From positions 62,001-126,000 of the forward strand of contig JAQGEQ010000131.1 of assembly GCA_034620365.1 (NCBI GenBank): a DNA stretch of 64,000 bases, in the 5' to 3' direction. How positions within the stretch are numbered: the stretch's first letter is position 1; every line of letters begins with the position of its first letter. Below the pieces are notes generated by a model. That model did not search any database and was not told the DNA's origin. It saw nothing but the letters and a program-made list of their open reading frames with translations. Made by a program: the position numbers and the translations under genes. The DNA comes from Pegea sp. RAD2-039. Taxonomy: Eukaryota > Chordata > Thaliacea > Salpida > Salpidae. Below, piece after piece: positions 46,323-57,990 of this stretch.

Positions 46323-47318
46323 ATGGAAACTATGGTAGATACAAATGGCAGGACCTTGCGGTCAAAAGCTCCAAAAAACCCAAGCAAACCAAGTTCTTCA
46401 AAACAAGCTTGCAATGGCAATTGCCAAGCTTGTAACAAAACTTGCTCTGGTGAAGATATGGCAATAGATTGCATCAAATGCCTCTCTAGGTTTCACCTCA
46501 CTTGTAGTGATGTGAATAAAAAATTATATGATATATTTGAAAATAATAAAATGCAGCAAGTGGGATTTTGTTGGTTCTGCATTAAATGTAGATCTATGGA
46601 CAAAACAACTACCTCGTCCAACACTAACAAAAGCTTATTGTCCGACATCAGCAACACCATATCCACTGAATTGGCCAAATTAAAATCCGAAATTGGCAAC
46701 GATGTTGCCAAAATCAATGAAAAGATTTCTATCTTATCAAAATCTATGGATGAACTGGATGCCTCCACAAAGAAGCCTCTCACATGGGCCTCAGTTGTTG
46801 GTGATTCTGGATCCGAAAAAAATACTAGCGTGGTGCAACTTCTTGCCAAGAAGGTTACTGACACGCACAAAAAACTTACTTTGGACAGGGAGGATAGAGA
46901 AAACAATGTCATCATCTTTGGTGTCTCCGAGACTGATAAAGACGATGACATCAAGACTTTTAATCAAATGAGCACTCAAAGCCTTGGTTTTGTGGACGCT
47001 CCAAAGGTTTCAATGACCAGACTCGGGGCAAAAAGATCAAATCATAAAAGACCGTTAAAAGTGTCCTTTCAGGAAAGATGGGACAAACGTAAGTTTCTTG
47101 CTAAGCTGTATAAGCTTAAGCAGGACGAAAAATTCCAGGGCATCAGAGTAGCACATGATATGTGTGAAGATGATCGCTCAGAAAATAAGCGTCTTCTAAA
47201 AGAGGCGTACAGCCGAAATCAGAAAGAGCAACCAACTGATTTCAAATACAAAGTACGAGGTCCACCATGGGCTTTAAAGATTGTGAAGGTCTTTTCAAAA
47301 AACGGAAGTGCAACATAA
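46323..47318 (+). CDS. LINE ORF1: PHD-finger nucleic-acid-binding protein
   Basis: 331 residues. A PHD-type C4HC3 finger uses C34/C37, C50/C53, H58/C61 and C86/C89. Residues about 101-146 look like a coiled coil (leucine/isoleucine heptads, EKISILSKSMDEL), suggesting oligomers. From RENNVIIFG (192-200) to the end is a charged, basic domain resembling the RRM-plus-CTD region of LINE ORF1 proteins. Known ORF1 proteins coat the element RNA and act as chaperones in the RNP; PHD fingers in ORF1 are described for CR1-type elements. The start ATG (METMVDTNGR) is shared by all three copies. It overlaps ORF2's first in-frame ATG by 52 bases. All zinc ligands are present; no defect is seen. Confidence 0.9.
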   Translation: METMVDTNGRTLRSKAPKNPSKPSSSKQACNGNCQACNKTCSGEDMAIDCIKCLSRFHLTCSDVNKKLYDIFENNKMQQVGFCWFCIKCRSMDKTTTSSNTNKSLLSDISNTISTELAKLKSEIGNDVAKINEKISILSKSMDELDASTKKPLTWASVVGDSGSEKNTSVVQLLAKKVTDTHKKLTLDREDRENNVIIFGVSETDKDDDIKTFNQMSTQSLGFVDAPKVSMTRLGAKRSNHKRPLKVSFQERWDKRKFLAKLYKLKQDEKFQGIRVAHDMCEDDRSENKRLLKEAYSRNQKEQPTDFKYKVRGPPWALKIVKVFSKNGSAT

Positions 47319-50314
47319 CCACTGGACCCACATCATCCTTATTCAACCTCTCTTCGCACAAAATTATTAATACTATGCTTCCAGCTCAAGATACCAGTAC
47401 ACAGAAGCCTACCACCAAATCTTACAAGTGTCAAAAAGACAATTTTTCTATTATATTAGGTCTGTTTTTCAATGCACGGTCAATTGTCAACAAAATTTTC
47501 GAATTGAAAGCTCTTTTGCTTTCTCAAGATTTTACATTTGTTTTCATTACCGAAACTTGGTTGAAACCCTTTTATTCTGACTCCTTTCTGGATGACAGTG
47601 ATCTTTTTCGTGCTTTGCGCTGTGATAGACTGTTTGATAGAGGCGGCGGTGTTTGTGTAATCTATAAAACATCACTGGCACCCATGATTTCAAGAATTAA
47701 GATAAATACCATTGATTGCCCAGGATTTGAGATTATTGCTTTCAATTTTCATTACTCAAAGTCTAAGTTTTCCCGCTTTATATGTACCTACCTACCACCG
47801 TCTAAAGTTAACGATGAGGTTACTATTAAGGCCTTATTGAAGGTTCTGAAAAGCCTAGTTTGTCCTGAGATCTATATTCTTGGGGATTTTAATTTTAGTA
47901 GAATTGATTGGAATAACCCAAATTTAGCATTCAATGGAAAATTGTTTAATTTGAATGGAGACAAAACTAATTCAGCCAATCTGAGTCATGTCTTTGTAAA
48001 TTTCCTTGATGCCAATAATCTATCTCAGATGGTTACTTTTCCAACCCAAGTTAGTGGTAATACTTTGGATCTTCTCATCACATCAAAACCTGAGAACGTT
48101 ATCTACGTTGATCAAAATGAACCTTTTGCTCTGACATGCGATCACAACATGATTGAATTCAAGCTCCATCAAACTTTTTCTACGAACGTTAAAACTCCAA
48201 GCATACGGAACTTTTATCGTGGAAATTATAACAGTATAAACAAGTTTTTATCAGGTGTTGACTGGATTTCTGTTTTCAACTCTTCCGAAGACATCAATGA
48301 TATCTACTCGAGGTTTACTAACATTGTTAATGAGTCAATTAAAAAGTTCATACCTTTATATAGAGTCAACAAAAAACCACACTTGCCAAGATATTTAAGG
48401 AATTTACAGCATTTGAAAAACCTCTTATACAAACAAACTAAAGCAGATTCTTCCATCAAACCTCTATACAAAGATCTTTGTCTAGTCTACAAGAAATCAG
48501 TTTATAGCTTCTATTTAGGAAAAGAAAGTGCAATCTTATCTTCACCTAGCAAGAAAACGTTTTTTGGCTTCATTAATCACAAGCTTAAGGCGAGATCTCA
48601 TCTACCTCCCTTGCTTGATAACGCTAATCAGCTGGTGATGGAACCAAAGAATAAAGCTGAATTGCTAAACAAACAATTTGAAAAGGTTTTTATAACCGAT
48701 GATGGCAATACTCCTACTATTTCCTACTCCAATATCCTTTCAAATATCTCTGAGATGGTAGATCTAGACATAACAGCTGATATAGTATCTAAGGCTATTT
48801 CTTCTCTAAAATCAACAGTTTCCAACACCCCAGATCAAATCCCAGCTTTGTTTTTAAGAAAAAGTACTTCTTCTTTAGCGCTACCTTTATCGCTACTCTT
48901 TAACATGACTCTTAAGCGGGGAAGACTTCCACCAATTTGGAAGAATGCTATTATTACTCCAATTTATAAGAAGGGTCCCAGAAACACTGCACTTAACTAC
49001 AGACCAGTTTTGCTGACGTCGGTTATCTGCAGAACTCAAGAGCACATCATTCACAACCATATAACTAGCCATTTGACGGAGCATCATCTAATATCTGATG
49101 TCCAGCATGGCTTTGTTAAGCAAACATCTTCTTTGACTCAACATCTCACTTTTTTCAATGAGCTTACAGCTCATTACGAAAGTAATACTCCATGTGACAT
49201 CATATACCTTGATTTTGCCAAAGCGTTTGATTCTGTTCCACACAACAAGCTCATTACTGTATTGAAAAACATAAAAATCAGCAACTCTATCTTAAAATGG
49301 ATTGAAGATTTCTTATCAGGTAGAACCCAACGAACCCGTGTAGAAAGATCTTTATCTACTCCTAGTAAAGTCACCAGCGGCGTTCCTCGAGGTTCCGTCC
49401 TGGGTCCACTTCTCTTTTTGATTTTCATTGAAGACCTCATCAGAAGACTAATAACAGTAGACAATGTCAGTGTGTTTGTGTACGCAGACGACATCAAGCT
49501 ATTATCTGGTTCTCACTCAAAACTCCAAACTGCACTAAATATTGTAGAAAACTGGTCTGCGAATTGGCAACTTAAAATCCAGCCAACAAAGTCTGAAGTT
49601 ATAACATTCTCCCGTAAGCCAGCTGCCAACTTCAGCAACCAATACTACATCAATGGATCTATTCTTGAACGAGTATCCTCAGTCATAGACCTCGGCATTA
49701 CTCTGACATCTGACTTCAAATGGCACAGTTATGTTTCCAGAATCTTTGGAAAATCTATCAGGCTTGTCCACCTCATCATAAAGACTTTTAATTCTAAAAA
49801 TCCATGGTTTTACGTGAACCTTTTCAAACTGTACATACGCCCTATTCTTGAATACAATGTCAGTGCATGGATGCCATATCAAGTTGGTGATATCAGAAAA
49901 ATCGAATCTGTTCAGGCAAAATTTACGAGATTGGTTTGCAGGAAACTTAATATTAAATACGAGAGTTATAAGCATCTTCTCAGCTTCTTCAATCTAGATA
50001 CTTTGGAAATCCGAAGAATTAAATACGACCTTATTCTGATTTTTAAAATTATTCACAACCTAATTGATCTTCAGTTTGATGACTTTTTCTCCATTAGTCC
50101 CTCCCTCAAGTTATATCAACTTAGAAGACATAAATTACATCTTAATAAGCCCACTCCACCAGCTACGTTAACCAGATTAAGTTTTTTCTCATACCGCACA
50201 ATCAGTACATGGAACAATCTGCCATCAGAGATTGTCATGTCAAAATCACTTATGCTGTTCAAGAAAAAGCTGAATTGTTATAATATCGCCAACATTGCCA
50301 TTTCTAAACTGTGA
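47267..50314 (+). CDS. LINE ORF2: APE endonuclease and reverse transcriptase
   Basis: 1,015 residues from ATG 47,267. The in-frame ATG at 47,375 (MLPAQD) lies beyond ORF1's end (47,318) and may be the real start. Endonuclease (about 60-300): FFNARSIVNK with N69, ITETWL with E96, ILGDFNF (206-209), TLDLLIT, and CDHN with D292/H293. Reverse transcriptase (about 520-780): NYRPVLLT, DVQHGFVK, YLDFAKAFDSV with D649, SGVPRGSVLGPLLF and YADDIK with D741/D742. A C-terminal region to 1,015 has no RNase H motif, as expected for CR1 types. The enzyme nicks target DNA and copies the element RNA from the 3' end. The frame is complete. How it is translated downstream of ORF1 (reinitiation or ribosome scanning) is unknown. 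Confidence 0.93.
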   Translation: MGFKDCEGLFKKRKCNITTGPTSSLFNLSSHKIINTMLPAQDTSTQKPTTKSYKCQKDNFSIILGLFFNARSIVNKIFELKALLLSQDFTFVFITETWLKPFYSDSFLDDSDLFRALRCDRLFDRGGGVCVIYKTSLAPMISRIKINTIDCPGFEIIAFNFHYSKSKFSRFICTYLPPSKVNDEVTIKALLKVLKSLVCPEIYILGDFNFSRIDWNNPNLAFNGKLFNLNGDKTNSANLSHVFVNFLDANNLSQMVTFPTQVSGNTLDLLITSKPENVIYVDQNEPFALTCDHNMIEFKLHQTFSTNVKTPSIRNFYRGNYNSINKFLSGVDWISVFNSSEDINDIYSRFTNIVNESIKKFIPLYRVNKKPHLPRYLRNLQHLKNLLYKQTKADSSIKPLYKDLCLVYKKSVYSFYLGKESAILSSPSKKTFFGFINHKLKARSHLPPLLDNANQLVMEPKNKAELLNKQFEKVFITDDGNTPTISYSNILSNISEMVDLDITADIVSKAISSLKSTVSNTPDQIPALFLRKSTSSLALPLSLLFNMTLKRGRLPPIWKNAIITPIYKKGPRNTALNYRPVLLTSVICRTQEHIIHNHITSHLTEHHLISDVQHGFVKQTSSLTQHLTFFNELTAHYESNTPCDIIYLDFAKAFDSVPHNKLITVLKNIKISNSILKWIEDFLSGRTQRTRVERSLSTPSKVTSGVPRGSVLGPLLFLIFIEDLIRRLITVDNVSVFVYADDIKLLSGSHSKLQTALNIVENWSANWQLKIQPTKSEVITFSRKPAANFSNQYYINGSILERVSSVIDLGITLTSDFKWHSYVSRIFGKSIRLVHLIIKTFNSKNPWFYVNLFKLYIRPILEYNVSAWMPYQVGDIRKIESVQAKFTRLVCRKLNIKYESYKHLLSFFNLDTLEIRRIKYDLILIFKIIHNLIDLQFDDFFSISPSLKLYQLRRHKLHLNKPTPPATLTRLSFFSYRTISTWNNLPSEIVMSKSLMLFKKKLNCYNIANIAISKL

Positions 50315-50482
50315 ATTTTTCTCTTTTACAATACTATGATTCTGTGCAATTCTTCATTGTCATATACTTTTTCGTTTACACGTCAAATAGATCTAATTTG
50401 TGAGAATGTGTGTTAGCGAGAGGTGCTCTCTTTAGGCACCCTCCTTCACATTTATTGTAATAAATAAATAAATAAATAAATA
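50315..50482 (+). terminator. LINE 3' UTR with hairpin and TAAA tail (copy 3)
   Basis: GAGAGGTGCTCTC forms a short hairpin. A wider alternative pairs GAGGTGC with GCACCCTC across a TCTCTTTAG loop, with one bulged base. It is followed by TTGTAA and (TAAA)n. The hairpin core is kept in copy 2. It is the likely RT recognition and priming end. Confidence 0.5.
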
Positions 50483-53400
50483 TCTTAATTAAAAATTTAA
50501 TTTTTCAAATTGAGGAATTATGACAAAGAAAAGTTTTAGCTTAAAAGTTTATATAAAGTAAAGGGTTAAAACCATCTTAAAACAAAGTTTTTACAAAGCT
50601 TTATTTATTCTTAGAATGTTTATATTACCTTTAAGTTTGTTTCACAAAATATTACTATATTAGATGAAAAATTTTTATAAGTAATTCGAGATTATCATTT
50701 TTTAATCATGATCAAAAATTGTAGAAATTTAAACTATGTATTCTCTCCCCAATACAAAAAGCCTTTTTCAAATTATGGTATTGAAATTACTAATGTCTAA
50801 CTTAATTATATTCAATTAAACTATAAACATAAACTATAAAAACTATACTTATTTTCTGAAAAGTAAATCTAATGAATTTCAACACAAAAAAAAATCTATC
50901 TTGAACGCAAAATATTTCTACTTAATAGTTAAGAATAATGATTGAAAATTAAAAGAAACTTTAGTTGGAAAACTCACATGTACACGGAATTTGTAAACAT
51001 CAACCAATATCAAGAAAGCGCAAAACCTAATTGCTTAAAAAAAATGCTTGTTTAGTAAACAAAGGCAAAACTGCTTTTTCAAAAGTAAAGTTTGTAGAAA
51101 AAAAATGATAAACAAATTAATGCCCTTTTCCATAGAAAAAACGGTTTTATCTGTATGCAATCTTGTTTTAGTGGTATCATCAAAGCTTGTATGTATGCTA
51201 TTGTATGTATGCTTTATTCAAAAAAATGTTCTTTTAATTTCTATCATTTTCTCTGTTTACCAGTATTGCAAGCTGTATGATACTTTGAAATTATTTTATA
51301 AGTTTCACATGCTTTTTATTATTATGCTCGATAATAAATTCAAACGAGATTAAATCTTTACAGAGAATGAGAGCTTTTAAAAAAAGTTATTTAGTATTTT
51401 CTTAGATTGATCGTTATCAAAAGTTTTTAAATCATCTCGAAAACATTGAAGTAAAAAAATTTATCTTCTATTAAAAATAATTTATGAAATTTAATTATTT
51501 ATTTTAACTTTTTTTAACTGTTTATTTTATATTTGATTTTAAAAACAAAAAGAGAAACTAACAGTCATTTTAGTTTATAGATTTTTTTTAGATTATCTAG
51601 AAAGTTTCTTTTACGATGTTATGCATTAAAACTTACTGCAAATTCAAACTTTTAATAATAATTATAAAAATCTAATAAAAGTGAAGAAAACAAAAACAAA
51701 ATATCATTAATAGTGTAATAGAATACATTACAAGTTGTAAGCGTTTACTTCAATCTTGGGAAAATAAATAAAAATTAAAAACTCATTCTTGCGTAATCAT
51801 TTAGCAATAAAATAACTTATTTAATATTTGCAAATTATTTCATAATATTGAAATCGTATAAATATTAACAAACAAGAGAAAAATGTTGTTTTAATAAAAT
51901 AAAATAACTTTTAAAAAATTGAAAACATTTTAAGGAGTGCTTAAAAAGATTTCAAAAATATTCAAAAAGTTTTTTGAAAATCTCAAGTTTTTTATTTTTT
52001 TGTAAAAAAAACAATTTGGTTTAATAGTTGTATAAACACATCTTTAGAATTGTGAATCTGTAATTGGTGAAATATGTACTAGATCATGTTTATATATGGC
52101 TTGTATAAATTAATTTAAATACTTTAATGCAAAATCTTTTTCTGCTCTGTTATATAAACAAGTTTCTTCAAAATATTTGTGCTTTACTAAAAGATTCAAC
52201 ATTTTAGAGGTTGTATCAAACAAGTCGTTTATTGAAGATTTTAAAACCATTTAAAATTTTTAAAATATATGAAAACGTTAATACAATAAAGTTACTTTTT
52301 TAGATTAATGTAAATAAACTGTTATTTTATTTATAAGCTATTGTTTTTTGTTAATTGTTTTGATATAAGATTCTACCGATTTACCAAAACTTTTCTATAT
52401 TTTAAAATCCCACAATTTTTTTAGAATAAAAATCCTTTCAACTTGTTATTCAAGTTATTAGTTATTAACAACTCACTAACTTTGCTGAAATAAAAATGTT
52501 ATTTGTAAACATTCTGGCATTTTATCGGTAGCATGATTACAACAATGTAATGAACTTCTAATGTAAATAATCTTTATTTCTTTATTTCTACAAAATAAAA
52601 ACTAAATTCACTCAATTTATTTACTAATTAAACTTCTTGTGAAAAGTGTTTCAAATCAAAAATTAAAATTTTTTAAAAATTATGCTATCAAGAAAATTAG
52701 ATAATTGTACTTTTCCTTTAATATATCTAATGCAGAGTTTGTGGGATCAAGTTCAAGATAAAAATATTTTTTAAATTTTAATAGAAAACTTCTTGTTGAC
52801 AAATAATACTCCAATCAAATTTGACTTTACAGTTAATACATAAATGTTATCAATATTTTTCTATTATAAAAAAAAATATAGCTTAACACTCTAATCAGTT
52901 CATAAATAATTGTATTTTGGCATTCTGTTTGAGTCAAGATTAAAGTTATTTTTACTTTATGCTTAAATTAAAAACTAGTTAGTCGTGCTGACGATGAAAA
53001 GTTAAATCAAAAGCCATGTGACCTTGTATTTTTAAATTGTGAGTACAATAAGACTAAGGGATTCTTTTCGTTTGATCTTTAAAATAATTTCAGCAACACT
53101 ATAATGATATTTAAGTCTATCTTCTATGAACCTTATGTTTTTGGTGTTTTTAAAAAACAAAATATTGTGGAAGAAAGGTTTCTGTTTTTAAAAAATAAAA
53201 AATATTAAAAAAAGTCCTGTGTATACAAAATTGAAAATATATCATTTAAAACAATTTCGTTTTTTTGTAAAATATTTACTTAAATAAAAATCTTTTTATA
53301 ACATTTCTTTTTTTTAATAATTTAGCAGTTCTAACTAAAAGAGGCTTAATAAGAAGCAAAAGTCAAAATAGTTGGAATTTCTAATCAAACTTAAGTAAAA

Positions 53401-55019
53401 ACTTTCTCTTATATTATTTCTTGCAGAGAAATTATTTACTAAATGAAGTTTCTTTGAAACGTATTACTTTATTATGCATTCAAAACTACTTTTCTACTGC
53501 TTTGCAACAATAATCTAATTATATATCAAACATTGCACTTTGCAAACTAATTTCATTAAATGTAAAGTAATTTAAATTTTTTAAATATATAAGTTCAAAA
53601 GTAAATGTTTGGGATTAAGTGATTCTTTTAAATTTCTATAGACAAAAGCAAACAAGACAAAATAGTAAAAATTTAATTTCTATTTTTTAAAAGTAGTATT
53701 TTCTTTCTGGTATTTACTAAAATATCTTTTAACCAACACAGACTTCACTATAATATTCAACTTTTTAAAAACGTTATATTAATGAACATAGGGATAAAAT
53801 TCAATTTTTAGCTTTAACGATTAAAACAAAGTTCTTATACAATTTGCTAGAATTAATATAAAACAAATAATCATATTTTCTGCAATTGTTTACGTTTCAA
53901 ACTCCATAAAAATTTTTATTCCAAAACAGATTTTAAAAATGTCAAATTAAAGTTTTAGGTTTTTTTACTGAAGAATTTACAGAAATCTTTTTGTATATAT
54001 TTTGTAAAACTGGGCGAGGCCATGTGAAAAACAATCATTCTTTATGGTTGGATAGGTTTTACGTAAAAAAAAGTGTTTTTTGTATAAATTTGTTGTTTTG
54101 AATAGGATAAAACAACGTTTAAAATTTAAAAACAAATTTTTAATAGCTTTATGCCATTACACCAAAGTCGTAAATACCAAGCAATCACAAGAAAACACAA
54201 AACTCTGTTCCTTTAAAGAAGACAGTTATGCTGGTAATTAGATGTAAAAGTACATCTTCAAAAATAATTTCCCTTGAAAAAATAACGAACGTTGATAACT
54301 TGCTCTTTTCGGAATCCATATGGTTATATATTATCTGCATACAATCTTACGTTTGTGGTGTCGGTAGTTATGCATTTGTTTGAAAAATTGAAATATTTTA
54401 CTTGTAGTAATTTGTTTGTCTTGTTTTCATTAATATGTATATGTTTTAGTTAGAAAAGGCGTTTTCATGCTAATATCTCCTTTTTTAAAAAGACCAGAAA
54501 TGGAACTTAATTCACAAAAAATAAACTTATGTCGTTAAACTATTTTCAAAATTAGTCTTAAGAACAATCTTTTAAGATTTCATCTAACAAATAACAGAAT
54601 AATAATATAAAAGAATGTTTTTAAATATAAAAACTTTTATTTTACAAAATTAGTATTTCTACTTATATTTCAGATGAATAAAATTAAGCAGCATCATTTT
54701 ATTTCTTTATTACTTTTTAATATCATTCAATCGAAATCATTAAACATCGGGTCAATACAACTACTTTGATTTTAATAAAGAATATCTTGTTTGAACTAAC
54801 ATTTTTCTAGAAAGATGCAAAAATTATAATAAAAGAAACAACCTTTTAATTGTTTGCTTAACTGTTTAATGAAAGATCTCATCTAGCGCCCAGTAGCGGA
54901 AAATGAAAGTTTTGAATTGTTGTTTTGTAAAGTTATTCTTAGAACTCATTTAATTGTTTAGAAAAATAAACTGAAAAATGTATTTAAAAATTCGATTTTA
55001 CAAATACTAATTTCGCTAT
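50483..55019. other. AT-rich repeat mosaic right of LINE copy 3
   Basis: No gene is supported; the 101-codon frame at 51,048-51,353 overlaps a repeat block (TATGCAATCTTGTTTTAGTGG, cf. 45,060 and 54,330) and is not called. An H copy lies at about 52,500-52,760. 54,240-54,910 is an inverted relative of 39,096-39,540, including ATCTAGCGCCCAGTAGCGG. Confidence 0.5.
52731..52756 (+). repeat. Repeat H core
   Basis: GCAGAGTTTGTGGGATCAAG, preceded by AAACATTCTGGCATTTTATC near 52,508, the left landmark also seen at 55,037. Confidence 0.55.
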
Positions 55020-57990
55020 AATTTTTTTTTTTTGTAAACATTCTGTCAATTTATCAGTTACATGATTCCATCAAAATAATAAATTTTCAACATAAATCAT
55101 TTTTATGTTGCTACTTGCAGAGAATTGAAACCCAAAGTAGTCTTGTTATTTACTTAATCGATTTTTGTTGAAAGTATTTCTACTTCAAATTGGGTTTCTA
55201 ATGTATTGTTTACAATCATCTGAGAACTTCTCAAAACTTTTCGTTTATAACAACTTTGTTACAATCTACAGTTTTTGGGATCAAGTTTAAACAAATAAGT
55301 ATCTGTAATTTTTATTCTGTATTTTTTATGCTAAACTCTATTTTGACAAAGTAATGAAAAACATAATAATATATATTTTGTATTATCTATTAGTTTATTT
55401 AGTTTAAACCTTTAATGTGAGTTTGAGTTGACTAAAAAGGTAATATTTTAGATCTAAGATTCAATATCTTCTAATCTTGATGTTATTAAGTAATCCCATA
55501 AAAACGTTTTAATCTTTTTCAAAACTACAAAAAGCAAAGTAACTATTTTACTGATACTAGATTTTAAATTCAGTCAATTTTATCTTTATAACAATAATAT
55601 TTTTAAAAACGTTTTCAATTGATTAAAGTACCCGTAAAACTTAAAGATACCACAATAAGTTCTAACAATCATTTTAATTTTCATGAAAAAAAACATTCAC
55701 ACGCAAAACTTAACGATACAATAAACATAAGATAATAAGTAGAAGTTTTATAACCTTGTAGATAACGATAAAGCAAGCATTCATCTCTGAAATTATTTCT
55801 GATAATAAGTATATGTGATTTACAGGATGCATATTTCAATCTTATGATCAGTTAATGATCTTGGGTTATAATTTGCTTGAAGTTATAATTTGGAGTTGAA
55901 ATATAATTTTCAAAAGTACAATTAGTGTATACTTTAAATAAAGTGAATTTCTATTATGTACAGATAATACGATAAAAATAGTTTAGGTCAAAAGTTTTTT
56001 TCATTTTTGTAAACATGTCAATGATGAAAGAGATTTGAAAAAGTTTTTTAGTTTTCAAATAATTACATACAATTTTTAAGGGTATCACTACAAGCTGTTT
56101 CATATGCAGTTTCATCTTTGTTTTAGTGTTTTTAGCAAAATGTTGAACTTTCTATTACACAACAAAATTTTAATACTTTTTTATTTTATTCAATGTTTAT
56201 TGTTCTGTTAGTAACAATTTTTAAATGTTCATATGTTTGTATTTTTGCTTTATAAATCTTCGTCTACAATCGTTCTAGAAATAGTTCATAATTTACATTC
56301 TAAAATGGGTTTTTTATAGCAATGATAAACAATAAATACTATTTCTTTAAAAATAAAACACCTTTAAATATAATTTGGATGATGTTTTTCATTTTTTTAA
56401 ATAATAGTTTTATATATTTTGTGCAAGATAATAAATTTTGGAAAAAGTTTTTATCATAACATTTAAAATAAATATTGTAACTTAAAAAAGCTTAATTAAA
56501 TTTTTTTTTCTACTGTAGATTAAAAAGGAGTAAAAATTAAAAAATCTTTATTAGTTTGTGTTAAAATTATTTTCTAATTTAAAATAATATTTTTAAAATT
56601 TTTTTCATTGTTAAGAATTAATAAAAATTTTTAGATTATTAATTATAAAATAAAGATTTCCATTTTATATTTATTCTTAGCAACGTAATTTTGATAATTT
56701 TGAAAATTAAACTTCTGAATTCACTTTGCTCATCTTCTTTTTCTAGTTTGTTTTATAAAATTTGATTTGATTTAGAATTGATTTTATTTTACTTTTAGAG
56801 TAGTTCTGTTCTTTCTAAAACAATTCTGAATTTTGATTTTTTTCTGTCATTCACAGATACAAGTAATTAATGAAATCAAAGACTGTTGTTGTGAATAATA
56901 ATGAAGTTTTAGCTTGATAAAATTACACTTTCAAATGACTAAAGCTAAAGATTATTAATAAATGAAACATATTCTAGCAAAAGTTACTTTACGATTTACA
57001 GACTACCATGTTTTTAAATACTTCAATATTTGAAAATTATAATCGACACGTAGTCGACTTCAAATTAAGTTCTTTAGAATCTTATGAATACAAGAAAGTT
57101 CATAAAAACTGTTGAAGAAATTGCTTAATAAAAAGTATTTTTGTTCTAGTGTTTGTGGGTGAAACACTGATTTATCACTGTAAGGAGAAAAGCACTGAAC
57201 CAGGATTTAAACTTATTTTAATCAGGTTAAGAAAAATATAAAAAACTATTTCTCTATGTATTGTATTTCTAAAGATTTTCCCAAACTAAAAACTTTCAAA
57301 TTTTATATTAGTTTTGTCAAAAACTCGTACAAATATCCACATTGTTTAAAAAACAAACAACAGTTTTAGAACTAATAAGCTGGTAAATATAAAAATAATC
57401 AAAAAGTTTGTTTTTGTAATCTTAAAACTCAATGAAATTTATTTAATTATTGAATCTAATTAAAATCAAAATTATTAGGAATAAATTTATCAAAGATACA
57501 GTAGTAATGTAATAATTATTAATAATAGCTCAACTAAAAATATATTTTCAGAAAAAAGATACTCGAAAATAAAAACTTAAAGTTCGTTCAAAAACAAAGT
57601 TTCTTAAAATAAAATTTGCATTTCGATAATTTTATAACAATTATTACTCGGGGTAGACTGTAAAAACTCTTTGTTGAAATGTTCCTCTTGAGTGCAGATC
57701 AAATTTGACTTTTCGAAAGTTGTTTCAATTTATTCTTTTCTATCTTAATATATATTTTACTTTTAAACAAATGATATTTTTTTTCTAAGTAAAATGGTAT
57801 TTAAAAAATTTTTTCAGCGTTAAAAAGTAATACAAAAGTTAAAGGTTATTATTTATAACAAAATAATGTAAAAATGGTTAAATTCTGTTGTCTGTGGTGC
57901 TAAAAATCTAACCAGTTCAATATTTTTAAACTAATTAAAAAATGAATAAATAAAATTAAAAATGATTATTAAACAATTATAACACATTTT
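55020..57990 (-). repeat. Repeat G copy 3 and right arm of large inverted repeat
   Basis: It is the reverse complement of 41,400-44,110: 55,020-56,180 pairs with 43,421-44,110 and 56,180-57,990 with 41,400-43,420. It is continuous with duplicon D, and the same junction exists in duplicon A, so repeat G was next to the zinc-finger duplicon before duplication. Confidence 0.7.
55261..55295 (+). repeat. Repeat H core
   Basis: ACAGTTTTTGGGATCAAGTT followed by TAAACAAATAAG. It is the inverse partner of 43,850-43,880. Confidence 0.6.

Larger units (their letters stand above)
46317..50482 (+). mobile_element. CR1-like LINE copy 3, both ORFs intact
   Basis: It begins at AATCTATCATGG, lacking the 5' UTR seen in copies 1 and 2, and ends in (TAAA)n-type repeats at about 50,457-50,482. 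ORF1 and ORF2 are uninterrupted with all recognisable catalytic motifs. It is therefore the youngest of the three copies here and retained protein-coding capacity recently, but 5' truncation has probably cost it the internal promoter. It lies between the arms of a large inverted repeat (41,400-44,110 and 55,020-57,990). No clear target-site duplication was found by eye. Confidence 0.92.

Noticed and set aside
46493..46954. 153-codon antisense frame opposite LINE ORF1, also present at 23,266-23,727
   Set aside because: It mirrors ORF1 codons in a fixed frame; its conservation follows from ORF1 and it has no domain of its own.
51048..51353. 101-codon plus-strand frame, Cys/Leu/Val-rich
   Set aside because: It overlaps a repeat block shared with 45.1 and 54.3 kb where the frame is not kept.
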